Shown in pieces: positions 1-6,358 of a DNA stretch of 6,450 bases; positions within the stretch are counted from its first letter, which is position 1; each line of letters starts with the position of its first letter. The DNA is taken from NCBI GenBank assembly GCA_025451425.1, contig JANWKK010000147.1:1-6450 (forward strand), given 5' to 3'. The notes beneath the pieces are model-generated. The model saw only the letters and a program-made list of their open reading frames with translations, ran no database searches and had not been told where the DNA came from. The position numbers and the translations under genes are program-made. The stretch comes from Gemmatimonadaceae bacterium. Lineage in GTDB: Bacteria > Gemmatimonadota > Gemmatimonadetes > Gemmatimonadales > Gemmatimonadaceae.

Positions 1-170
1 ACGTCAGGAAGCATTTCCGTTATTTGATCGGCCTGCAGGCCGCCGAGCAGGCGACCGTAGCCGATGGCTTCGTAGAACTTGAAATACCCATCGCCCGATC
101 GCAGTTCGCCCGCGTCGAAGTGACCGTACGTCTCCGGACACCGGTAGTAGTCCTGAAAGGCTGTGCGCAT
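1..170 (-). CDS. N-terminal part of a probable polysaccharide-locus protein (runs off the window)
   Basis: An open minus-strand frame starts at ATG 170-168 and continues through base 1, giving 56 codons without a stop. The peptide begins MRTAFQDYYRCPETYGHF and continues through GELRSGDGYFKFYEAIGYGR. It is rich in aromatic residues and looks like real protein; the other minus-strand frames here give arginine-rich nonsense. A start of the form 'FQDYYRCPE.F' followed by 'GYF.F....GYGR' reminds me of proteins in acidobacterial polysaccharide loci that carry a polysaccharide-deacetylase-like domain further on, but that domain is outside the window, so the function is only a suggestion. No clear Shine-Dalgarno sequence precedes the ATG. 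A terminator 52 bp upstream separates it from the preceding operon, so it probably has its own promoter or depends on read-through. Confidence 0.75.
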   Translation of the reverse strand, partial: MRTAFQDYYRCPETYGHFDAGELRSGDGYFKFYEAIGYGRLLGGLQADQITEMLPD

Positions 171-221
171 GGTCTTTGCAGAGCTGCCGCGAAGATGCCG
201 CCAGGGGGTCCAAAACGTTCG

Positions 222-254
222 AAAAAATAGCGGTCGCGACGGGGAATCGCGACC
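222..254 (-). terminator. Rho-independent terminator of the four-gene operon
   Basis: Read on the minus strand, GGTCGCGA (254-247) and TCGCGACC (239-232) form a perfect 8-bp stem with six G/C pairs. The loop is 7 nt (246-240). The stem is followed after four bases (GCTA) by six T residues (227-222). This is a classical intrinsic terminator. It lies 24 bp past the stop codon of the oxidoreductase gene and 52 bp before the start of the next gene. On the plus strand no T-run follows the stem, so it should act only on leftward transcription. It could also work as an attenuator for the gene starting at 170. Confidence 0.75.
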
Positions 255-277
255 TGCGAAGGGCGCCGATCAGACGA

Positions 278-1372
278 TTAGAGAGGAATCAGTTTGCCCC
301 GCTCCTTCAACGACTGGTCGGCCGCCTCGAGCAGCCTGACCACGCGCAGGCCGGCGGCGCCGTCGTTCGACGGAGTACGGTCATTCACGATGCAGTCGGC
401 GAAGTACCCGAGCTCGACCTTCAAGGCTTCCGTCTGCTCCACCTTCGGCGCCCACACATCGCCCGAACGATAGCTGACCAGCAGGTCGTACACGCTCTCG
501 CCGCTCGTGATCTGGACGCCCTTGTCGTAGATCTTGATTTTCTCGTCTGCCTCGAGATCGTTCCAGACGAGCATCTTGTCTTTGCCGCCGATGAGCGTCG
601 TCCGCACCTTCACGGGCGAAAGCCAGTTCACGTTCACGTGCGCGACGATGTTCTGCGGAAAGTAGACGGTGATGAACGCCATATCGGCATGGCCGTTCAG
701 GTGCCTGCCGCCGGTCGCCACGACGGCCTCCGGCTGCTCTGTGATGAGGTAATCCATGATCGAGAGATCGTGCGGCGCGAGATCCCACACGACGCTCACA
801 TCGTGCTGGAAGAGGCCGAGATTCACCCGAGTCGAGTCGAAATAGTACAGCGACCCGAGCGTGCCGGCATCGACGACCTCGCGGATCTTCCTCACGGCGC
901 CGCTGAAGAGGAAGGTGTGGTCGACCATGATCTTGAGGTTCTTGCGCTCGGCGAGCTCCATGAGCTCGATGGCCTGTGCCGAGGTCGACGTGAACGGCTT
1001 TTCGACGAAGACGTGCTTGCCGTTCTCCAGCGCCGATTTTGCCAGGTCGAAGTGCGTCCATACGGGCGTGACGATGGCGACCGCATCGATATCCGGAGAC
1101 ATCAGGATCTCCTGGAAGTCGGACGTCATGTGCGTGCCGGGATAGGCGCGCTGGGCGCGCCGCAGCGCCGCCGTGCTCTTATCGCAGACCGCGGCGACAT
1201 GACAGCTGTCCAACGCGTGCAGGTTTCTGACGATGTTCGGCCCCCAGTAGCCATAGCCGATCACGCCGACGCGCACGACATCGTCCGGCGCGTCCGGCGC
1301 TTCGAACGTGAATCCCTTTCCAAACGCACGGGGTGCCGGCGGGTCCAACAAGAGGCTCTTATCGCTGTTCAT
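278..1372 (-). CDS. Gfo/Idh/MocA-family sugar-nucleotide oxidoreductase, WlbA/WbpB-like
   Basis: A 364-residue cytoplasmic NAD(P)-dependent oxidoreductase. After a tail of about 33 residues, the Rossmann fold opens with VGVIGYGYWGPNIVRN, whose nucleotide-binding glycines are G39, G41 and G44. The family EKP motif is at 124-126 (EKPF, K125). The sugar-binding half carries DLAPHD at 197-202, with H201 in the usual catalytic position. Length is normal for the family. Relatives such as WlbA/WbpB oxidise C3 of UDP-GlcNAc uronic acid before transamination, and the adjoining WlbB/WbpD-like acetyltransferase supports that pathway. Gfo/Idh/MocA specificity cannot be fixed from motifs alone. The start ATG overlaps the upstream stop as ATGA (1372-1369), with AGGA eight bases upstream, so translation is probably coupled. 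It is the last gene of the operon, followed by an intrinsic terminator. Confidence 0.9.
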   Translation of the reverse strand: MNSDKSLLLDPPAPRAFGKGFTFEAPDAPDDVVRVGVIGYGYWGPNIVRNLHALDSCHVAAVCDKSTAALRRAQRAYPGTHMTSDFQEILMSPDIDAVAIVTPVWTHFDLAKSALENGKHVFVEKPFTSTSAQAIELMELAERKNLKIMVDHTFLFSGAVRKIREVVDAGTLGSLYYFDSTRVNLGLFQHDVSVVWDLAPHDLSIMDYLITEQPEAVVATGGRHLNGHADMAFITVYFPQNIVAHVNVNWLSPVKVRTTLIGGKDKMLVWNDLEADEKIKIYDKGVQITSGESVYDLLVSYRSGDVWAPKVEQTEALKVELGYFADCIVNDRTPSNDGAAGLRVVRLLEAADQSLKERGKLIPL

Positions 1373-1890
1373 TTCGGAAGTCCTGACTCAACCTTCATGG
1401 TCCGAAGCTTACGGGCGGGATTACCGGCGACGATGGTGTGAGGCGGCACATCGCGGGTCACGACGCTGCCGGCGCCGACCACCGCGTGCTCGCCAATCAC
1501 CACGTTCGAAAGAATCGTCGCGCCGGATCCAATCGACGCACCCTGCCTGACGAGCGTGCGCTCGACTTTCCAATCGCTCTCGGTCTGAAGCGCGCCACCG
1601 GCGGTGGTGGCTCGCGGGAACGAATCGTTGATGAACGCGACGCCGTGGCCGATGAAGACGTGGTCTTCGATGGTCACGCCTTCGCAGATGAACGTGTGGC
1701 TCGAAATCTTGCAGCGCCGGCCGACCGAGGCGTTCTTCTGAATTTCGACGAACGCGCCGATCTTCGTCTCGTCGCCGATCTCGCACCCATACAGGTTGAT
1801 GAATCGCGCGAGCTTGACGTCCTTCCCGAGCTTCACATCGGGCGCAATGGACAGATAGTTGTCTGCCGGCAATTTCGTCTCCGTCAGCAT
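1369..1890 (-). CDS. Left-handed beta-helix N-acetyltransferase, WlbB/WbpD-like
   Basis: A 173-residue hexapeptide-repeat acyltransferase that would use acetyl-CoA. Imperfect hexapeptide repeats ([LIV]-G-x4 type) run from about residue 14 to 145 (SIAPDVKLGKDVKL, VVIGEHAVVGAGSVV), ending in the usual VAGNPAR cap at 154-160. The segment GVTIEDHVFIGHGVAFINDSF (71-91), with its His-rich turn and IND, is typical of the WlbB/WbpD group, which acetylates the 3-amino group of UDP-2-acetamido-3-amino-2,3-dideoxy-glucuronate. I chose ATG 1890 because the frame upstream is arginine-rich and overlaps the sugar transferase. This ATG has a GGGGAAGGG ribosome-binding stretch and overlaps the upstream stop by 7 bp (ATGCTGA). 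The exact acceptor sugar is inferred; 3-amino-3,6-dideoxyhexose acetyltransferases are close relatives. Confidence 0.9.
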   Translation of the reverse strand: MLTETKLPADNYLSIAPDVKLGKDVKLARFINLYGCEIGDETKIGAFVEIQKNASVGRRCKISSHTFICEGVTIEDHVFIGHGVAFINDSFPRATTAGGALQTESDWKVERTLVRQGASIGSGATILSNVVIGEHAVVGAGSVVTRDVPPHTIVAGNPARKLRTMKVESGLPK

Positions 1891-2963
1891 GCACCCTTCC
1901 CCGCGATGATGGCGCCAGGCGTCGCCAGAAGAATCTTGACGTCCGTCCACAGCGTGGGATCCTTCGCGTACCGAAGGTCCAGACGAACCATGTCGTCGAA
2001 TGTCGTGCGGCTGCGTCCTGCGACCTGCCAGAGACCGGTAATGCCTGGCTTGGCTTCGAGGACCCGGCGGCGATGCCACGGCTGATACTGATCGACTTCG
2101 TACTGAATCGGCGGACGCGGTCCGACCAGCGACATGTCGCCGCGCAGGACGTTCCAGAGCTGCGGCAGCTCGTCGAGGCTCGTTTTCCGCAGTACCCGGC
2201 CGACGCGAGTCACGCGCGGGTCGTCCGTAATTTTGAACACGCCCTTCTTACCCGCCTCCTGCGCCTCAGGGCCGGACTTGATGAACGAGGTCACGAATTG
2301 GTGATGAATCGCGTCGTTGGCGTTCTGGTGCATCGTGCGAAACTTGAGCATCCTGAAGGGCTTCATCATCTGCCCGACACGCTGCTGCCGGTAGAGAACC
2401 GGGCCAGACGAAGTGAGCTTCACGAGCGCCGCGATCACCAGGAAGAGCGGAGCAAGCAGCGCCAGCAGAACCGCACTGCCGGCGACATCGAGCAGGCGCT
2501 TCGCAACGTCGTACGCGATCCGGCGCACATCGCGAACGGGGCTGGCGAGGAACGGATCGATGGATGGCATCGCGGCCACGCTCGGCGTGCCGCGATGCGC
2601 GTGCATGTCAATCGTCAGCCGCGCGATCGCCCCTGCGTCGAGCCGCTGCGTCAGCTCGCGCCAGACGCGCGCCTGAAAGTCGGTGGCAAACTCAGAATCG
2701 CCGATTGGCGCGTCGGGAAGAATCAGCCCGAGCGTCGTGCGCCGATCGAACCATCCCATGACGTCGGTTTCACGCTTCGCGGCGGACATCGCATCGACGA
2801 CGCGGCGCCAGACGGAGGCCGACTCCAATCCAGCGGACGCCGTCATTCCGACGAGCAGCAACGCCAGCGGCCGGTCCGAACGATCCGCGCGCTTCCGCTC
2901 TCTGAGGAACGCGCCTCGGAACAGCCGTTCGTCGAGCAACTGCGCACGACCTTTGTCACTCAT
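1884..2963 (-). CDS. Sugar transferase (priming phosphoglycosyl transferase) with N-terminal degenerate GGDEF-like domain
   Basis: A 359-residue protein in two parts. Residues about 11-125 form a GGDEF-related domain: [17 protein letters not shown] (22-38), then [21 protein letters not shown] (64-84), where a true diguanylate cyclase would have its GGDEF loop. Residues about 150-359 are the bacterial sugar-transferase domain (PF02397 type): KRLLDV (155-160), one hydrophobic segment (about 161-181), [11 protein letters not shown] (187-197), FRMLKFRTM (203-211), the catalytic-pair motif [24 protein letters not shown] with D264-E265, and PGITGLWQV (306-314). Such enzymes transfer a sugar phosphate from UDP-sugar to undecaprenyl phosphate at the inner membrane, the first committed step of polymer synthesis. 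The usual four-helix plus CoA-binding-like N-terminal part of WcaJ/WbaP enzymes is absent. Start ATG 2963 overlaps the upstream stop by 8 bp (ATGAGTGA), with AAAGG upstream; the longer frame to 3107 is only the shadow of the upstream gene. Confidence 0.93.
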   Translation of the reverse strand: MSDKGRAQLLDERLFRGAFLRERKRADRSDRPLALLLVGMTASAGLESASVWRRVVDAMSAAKRETDVMGWFDRRTTLGLILPDAPIGDSEFATDFQARVWRELTQRLDAGAIARLTIDMHAHRGTPSVAAMPSIDPFLASPVRDVRRIAYDVAKRLLDVAGSAVLLALLAPLFLVIAALVKLTSSGPVLYRQQRVGQMMKPFRMLKFRTMHQNANDAIHHQFVTSFIKSGPEAQEAGKKGVFKITDDPRVTRVGRVLRKTSLDELPQLWNVLRGDMSLVGPRPPIQYEVDQYQPWHRRRVLEAKPGITGLWQVAGRSRTTFDDMVRLDLRYAKDPTLWTDVKILLATPGAIIAGKGAC

Positions 2964-3498
2964 CGGCTTCGCCTTTCGCGCTCGCCGGCAGTTGATAGAC
3001 GCGCACCTCGACGTGATCGGCGCATTCGGGCGAGAGCGCGTCTCGAAGCGCCGACGCGATCCGCTGCCGCACGATGTCCGGCACGTCGCGAACGGCGGCG
3101 TCGGCATGCTGCGTGAGCACGGCTCCGGCGACGCGCCCGTCGTGGTACCACCCGATGAAATCGGTCTCGCGCACGCACGTCGACAGCGCGGAGAACAGCC
3201 TGCCCGCCACAGAATCGACCCGCGTGCTCAGCTCGAGCTGTTTTTTCAGATCGACCAGGAGCAGTAGAAATGGGTGGCGAGACACCGCCGAGCGCCTTCG
3301 CTCGATCTCGAGAAAATATCGAAACGCCTCTTCGTTGTAGGCTTGGCCGAAGCGGCCCTCGAACGCAAGACCATACGGGCTGCGATCCAATTCGTCGCGC
3401 TCCTGCACTCTGCGTCTGCGCAGACGTTCGTCGACGCCACCTGTCTGGGCACTGACAGTGCCGACGACCCCTTCGAGCACGTGACGGTAAGAGGACAT
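2956..3498 (-). CDS. Stand-alone degenerate GGDEF-like protein of an EPS locus
   Basis: A 180-residue soluble protein without signal peptide or membrane segment. A basic, polar N-terminus (about 1-45) leads into a domain with YNEEAFRYFLEIERRRS (54-70), HPFLLLLVDLKK (75-86) and RETDFIGWYHDGRVAGAVL (110-128). The order and spacing match a GGDEF fold (R-x-x-D-x-x-x-R-x-GGDEF-x3-LP), but the GGDEF signature is replaced by YHDGRVAG, so cyclase activity is very unlikely. The same domain is fused to the sugar transferase encoded next, whose start overlaps this stop by 8 bp. I recall the 'ER(K/R)RS.RS..PF.L.L.D ... TD..GW' pattern from exosortase-type EPS loci, but its role is unknown to me; a regulator or partner of the transferase is inferred. 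I chose ATG 3498: frames reaching to 3771 are open, but their codons lack the GC-rich third positions of the other genes and they cross the putative promoter. No clear ribosome-binding site is seen. Confidence 0.8.
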   Translation of the reverse strand: MSSYRHVLEGVVGTVSAQTGGVDERLRRRRVQERDELDRSPYGLAFEGRFGQAYNEEAFRYFLEIERRRSAVSRHPFLLLLVDLKKQLELSTRVDSVAGRLFSALSTCVRETDFIGWYHDGRVAGAVLTQHADAAVRDVPDIVRQRIASALRDALSPECADHVEVRVYQLPASAKGEADE

Positions 3499-3532
3499 GG
3501 ATTGAATGGATTCGAGTTCGGCAGCTCGAGGG

Positions 3533-3547
3533 GCAAAGGTCACGCCA
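3533..3547 (-). promoter_or_regulatory. Candidate sigma-54 (-24/-12) promoter
   Basis: On the minus strand 3547-3533 reads TGGCGTGACCTTTGC. Against the RpoN consensus TGGCACG-N4-TTGC it matches TGGC, the last G and all of TTGC, with the obligatory GG-N10-GC spacing. The predicted transcription start, about 12 bases past the -12 element, is near 3521, leaving a leader of about 23 nt before the ATG at 3498. PEP-CTERM/exosortase EPS loci are known in Proteobacteria to be linked to the PrsK/PrsR two-component system, whose regulator is of the sigma-54 type. The match was found by eye and no activator gene is present in the window. Confidence 0.55.
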
Positions 3548-3592
3548 GAAACTGCACTGCGGCGCCGCTGGCATTCACGCGTCGATGAATCT

Positions 3593-3602
3593 GCCAATTG
3601 GC
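3593..3602. promoter_or_regulatory. Perfect 10-bp palindrome, possible activator or operator site
   Basis: GCCAATTGGC is a perfect palindrome in an AT-richer pocket, centred about 76 bp upstream of the predicted sigma-54 start site. That is a usual distance for an enhancer site bound by a sigma-54 activator dimer. A 10-bp palindrome can occur by chance, and no second copy is seen nearby. Confidence 0.25.
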
Positions 3603-3839
3603 TATATTCAAACGTGTTAGCTGATTCTTGGATGATGGGCATCCGCGTCGAAATGAACCTGGCGAAGACAGGGGCGATCAACAGTCTCGGCGACTGCGAC
3701 GAAAAGTCAGCCTGCTCTCGGAAATCGCTCCTTCTGGCGGCAGGTGACGTCGGTGTGTGGTGGAATGACACAGGAATTGGGCGTAGCTTCGCCCTCTCGC
3801 TTACAGCGATGTGAAGGCACGGGATCGGGGAAACGGAAA

Positions 3840-6122
3840 CTACTGAGGACTGAGAGAGCGCAACAGCTCCCTCGCCTCTTGCGCGCCGCTGAAATCGGAC
3901 TTCAATTCCAGCGCATGCGCCACCAGCTGCGTCGCCCGCTTCGCATCACCGGCGCCCGCGTACGCGAGCCCCAGGTGATACTGATACAAGGCATTGCCTG
4001 GATCCTTCTCGGCGCTGACGGTCAGCGTCGAGATCGCGAGCGGCGCCAGGTTCTTCTTGTAATAGATGTAGCCGAGGGTGTCGCCGATCTCCGCCACGCC
4101 GGGCAAGTGCTTCTGAGCCACCTGGGCGAGGTGCAGCGCCACATCGAGGTTGCCGCCAGTCTCCGCGTAGATCCACGCGAGGTTGTTCGCTGCAACCGCC
4201 GCCTCGGGATCCAACTGCAGCGCACGCTCGAATCGATCGCGCGCCGCGCTGACGTCGCCCTTGGCCTGAAGAATGATGCCCAGCATCGTCAGGGCGCCGA
4301 CCGGTTTCGGCGAGTGCGACGCGAGCGTCTCGAACTCTGCGCGCGCCGCGTCCAACTGACCTTCGGAGGCATACAGTTGTCCGAGGGCGCCATACGCGGG
4401 CAGGAAACCGCTATCGAGGGCGATGGCACGTCGGAGAAATCCTTGGGCCGCTGGCACATCGCCCGTCGCGGCATACGTCCGCGCGGCGAGCACGAGCAGC
4501 CACGGCGTCGGCGAGGCTGCAAGCCTGGCGTCCACTCTCGCACGCGCCGCCGCCGAATCTCGAGCGGTCAGGTCGAGGGCAACGAGCCCTCCGAACGCGT
4601 CGGCATCGGCGGGATTGAGCTGCGTCGCGCGCTCGAACTCCTTCCGCGCCCCGGCGTAGTCGTGTCGACGCCCGAGGAGCATCCCCATCTGCGTGTGAAC
4701 GGGCGCCGCATCAGGAAAGCGCGTCGTCAAGTCTTTGAGCTCGGTGGCCGCCCGGTCCAGGTCGCCCCGCGCAAGCAGTCCGCGAACAAAGAGCAGGCGG
4801 GCATCGCCATTCCCTGGCTCGTTCGCGAGCGCCTCCTGCGCGAATCCGACAGAGGTGTCCGGCCGGCCCTCTGCCAGGTGCAATTGAGCCAGCGCGATCT
4901 TCGCCTGCGTCGCCCTTGGATTCAGCCGCAGCGCTTCCTGATACGCGGCAATCGCGGCGTCCAGCTGCTGGCGGCCCGCTTGTACTCGACCCAGCGTGAA
5001 AAAGGCGGAGGTGGAGTCGGGGTGCCGCTGCGCCGCCAGATTCGCGCTGGCTAGTGCATCGTCCAGCTTGAGGTCCGAGATCAACAACGCGCTCTTGACG
5101 AGCAGCGCCTGCAGGTTGGCCTGATCCTTCGACAGCACACTCGCGAGCCGCCCGTACGCCACATCGTGCCGGCCGTTCTTATAGTCGATCTCGGCGAGCC
5201 GCACGGTTGCCGCCGCCGAGCCTGCCGAGAGCGGCTGCAGCAGCTCGACGGCGGCCGCGTCCTTGCCCATCGACATGTCGTAATCGGCCAGCGCAAAGGC
5301 GGCGTCCTGCGTTTTCGTGACGTCGTAGGTTGTCTGGAAGAACGGCCCTGCGCTCTGCAGACGATGCGTGGCGAGATAGAAGTTCCCGAGCACGCGGTTG
5401 GTCAGGGCGCTACGGGGATCGATGGCCAACGCGCGCTTGAACGAGGCCTCAGCCGCCACGACATCGCCGGTGAGCCAGTAAAAGTGGCCGAGCGCCAGGT
5501 GCGGCGCGACAGACCCGGGTGCGAGCGCCACCGCCTTCGTAAATGCCTGCGCCGCGGCTTCACGCTTGCCGCGACTGAGCTCGAGCAGTCCGAGGTTCGA
5601 GTAGGTGGCGCTGCGGTCGGGATCGACCTTGAGCGCGTCTTCGATCTGCGCAACAGCGCCGTCGAGATCCTTCAGGCCGGCGTCCGCGTTGGCGACCAGG
5701 ATCGCGGCGTCGACATTCTGCTTGTCCCGCGCGAGCACGTTCTCGCCGCGCGCTTTCGCGTCGTCGAAGCGGCCCGCCAGCAGAAGTAGATTGCCCGCCT
5801 TGACCTGAAGGGAAAGGTCGTCGGGCAGAAGGTCGGCGGCGCGGACGTACTCCCCAAGGGCGTTTGGCAGATTTCCCGCGCGCACCAGCGCATCGGCCAG
5901 CTTCTTTCGCGCGTCGCCCGCACGAGGCGCCTGCTGCACGGCGTTCCGATACTCGAGCACCGCCTCTGAATACTTGCCGGCGGCGGCCGCGCGATCCCCC
6001 CGTTCCACATACCGACGCTTCGCGGCATTGGGATCGCGGCTGCACGCCAGTGCGAAAACAAGAGTGCTCCCTGCCGCGAAGGCACAAAGCCAACGACAAC
6101 ATACGTTGATCCGCAGGGACAT
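3840..6122 (-). CDS. TPR-repeat lipoprotein, PrsT-like (PEP-CTERM/exosortase EPS system)
   Basis: A 760-residue exported protein. A basic N-terminus (R4, R11) and hydrophobic stretch end in ALAC (24-27), a lipobox placing the lipidated cysteine at C27. From about residue 35 to 755 it is nearly all tetratricopeptide repeats of about 34 residues (roughly 20), with the W/L-G-Y-A-P pattern, for example YSNLGLLELSRGKREAAAQ. The last repeats contain NNLAWIYAE (646-654) and DTLGYIYYKK (681-690), a pairing typical of the TPR lipoproteins of PEP-CTERM systems (TIGR02917 type). Length also fits that family. It probably acts as a periplasm-facing scaffold in EPS assembly or export. ATG 6122 was chosen because it opens a compact signal peptide; a TTG at 6140 would add six residues (weak GGA upstream). 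Neither start has a strong ribosome-binding site. Family membership is judged by eye; generic TPR proteins are the alternative. Confidence 0.88.
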   Translation of the reverse strand: MSLRINVCCRWLCAFAAGSTLVFALACSRDPNAAKRRYVERGDRAAAAGKYSEAVLEYRNAVQQAPRAGDARKKLADALVRAGNLPNALGEYVRAADLLPDDLSLQVKAGNLLLLAGRFDDAKARGENVLARDKQNVDAAILVANADAGLKDLDGAVAQIEDALKVDPDRSATYSNLGLLELSRGKREAAAQAFTKAVALAPGSVAPHLALGHFYWLTGDVVAAEASFKRALAIDPRSALTNRVLGNFYLATHRLQSAGPFFQTTYDVTKTQDAAFALADYDMSMGKDAAAVELLQPLSAGSAAATVRLAEIDYKNGRHDVAYGRLASVLSKDQANLQALLVKSALLISDLKLDDALASANLAAQRHPDSTSAFFTLGRVQAGRQQLDAAIAAYQEALRLNPRATQAKIALAQLHLAEGRPDTSVGFAQEALANEPGNGDARLLFVRGLLARGDLDRAATELKDLTTRFPDAAPVHTQMGMLLGRRHDYAGARKEFERATQLNPADADAFGGLVALDLTARDSAAARARVDARLAASPTPWLLVLAARTYAATGDVPAAQGFLRRAIALDSGFLPAYGALGQLYASEGQLDAARAEFETLASHSPKPVGALTMLGIILQAKGDVSAARDRFERALQLDPEAAVAANNLAWIYAETGGNLDVALHLAQVAQKHLPGVAEIGDTLGYIYYKKNLAPLAISTLTVSAEKDPGNALYQYHLGLAYAGAGDAKRATQLVAHALELKSDFSGAQEARELLRSLSPQ

Positions 6123-6358
6123 CAATGGTCTTTGGAGCAAAGATGCGTCCGATGCGCCTGCCCGACAAACTGGCGGTTAATGCTCGTCATATCAATGCGT
6201 TACGAGAGGCGCTCAGAACGCTCGCACTCAGACCAGTCCCGAATGTCTTCAGCTTGAAGGACTTTAGTACCAACGACGCACACCTTTGACCACCCTTGGC
6301 GAAGACTAGTGTGCGCACATCAGTACAGCGGCTCCGGAATGGATCAGCGCGAGGGGTA
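6123..6358. other. Intergenic region upstream of the TPR lipoprotein gene
   Basis: There are 236 bp without a supported gene, between the stop of the autokinase-like gene and the TPR lipoprotein. It contains the perfect palindrome TGTGCGCACA (6310-6319), next to ACTAGT, and a short hairpin CTTCA-GCT-TGAAG (6247-6259) that lacks a T-run. GG-N10-GC pairs occur, but none has a good surrounding sigma-54 match. A promoter for the TPR gene probably lies here, but I cannot place one. Confidence 0.5.
6310..6319. promoter_or_regulatory. Perfect 10-bp palindrome TGTGCGCACA
   Basis: This palindrome is about 190 bp upstream of the TPR lipoprotein start and 40 bp past the stop of the autokinase-like gene. 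It could be a dimeric regulator site. There is no second copy or recognised motif, so the assignment is weak. Confidence 0.2.

Larger units (their letters stand above)
3499..3839. other. Intergenic region between the TPR lipoprotein gene and the four-gene operon
   Basis: There are 341 bp without a convincing gene. Besides the sigma-54-like element and the palindrome described separately, there is a 5-bp hairpin (GGGCG/CGCCC, 3779-3794) 46 bp past the TPR stop. It has no T-run and does not qualify as an intrinsic terminator. The minus-strand frame upstream of 3498 stays open to 3771, but its codon use is unlike the neighbouring genes. I see no strong sigma-70 promoter. Confidence 0.6.

Noticed and set aside
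189..203. Sigma-54-like TGGCGGCATCTTCGC on the minus strand upstream of the gene at 170.
   Set aside because: The GG-N10-GC spacing is right, but only TGGC and three of four -12 bases match, and the leader would be about 7 nt. Such pairs are common by chance in GC-rich DNA.
176..1441. A 421-codon open frame on the plus strand.
   Set aside because: It lies antisense over the oxidoreductase gene; its product is low-complexity and rich in Arg, His, Asp and Val, as expected from the complement of GC-rich coding sequence. The minus-strand protein has clear family motifs.
1891..2079. Longer start for the acetyltransferase at 2079.
   Set aside because: The added residues are a frame shadow of the sugar-transferase C-terminus; ATG 1890 has a ribosome-binding stretch and a typical overlapping stop/start.
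3499..3771. N-terminal extension of the GGDEF-like protein to 3771 (271 residues) or to ATG 3642.
   Set aside because: The extra codons have AT-rich third positions unlike the rest of the gene, encode no recognisable domain, and span the candidate sigma-54 promoter.
3779..3794. GGGCG/CGCCC hairpin after the TPR lipoprotein gene as a terminator.
   Set aside because: It has only five pairs and no T-run on either strand.
3744..5054. A 436-codon open frame on the plus strand, and another at 2073-3116.
   Set aside because: Both are antisense to clear genes (TPR lipoprotein and sugar transferase), give arginine-rich products without motifs, and have no supporting signals.
3840..6122. Repeated pattern across the TPR gene as a DNA repeat or CRISPR-like array.
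   Set aside because: The periodicity is at the protein level (about 34 residues) with strongly diverged nucleotides. No near-identical direct repeats or spacers are present.
6278..6292. GG-N10-GC pair (TGGTCAAAGGTGTGC) upstream of the TPR gene as a sigma-54 promoter.
   Set aside because: Apart from the invariant pairs there is little agreement with the consensus, and it is over 150 bp from the start codon.
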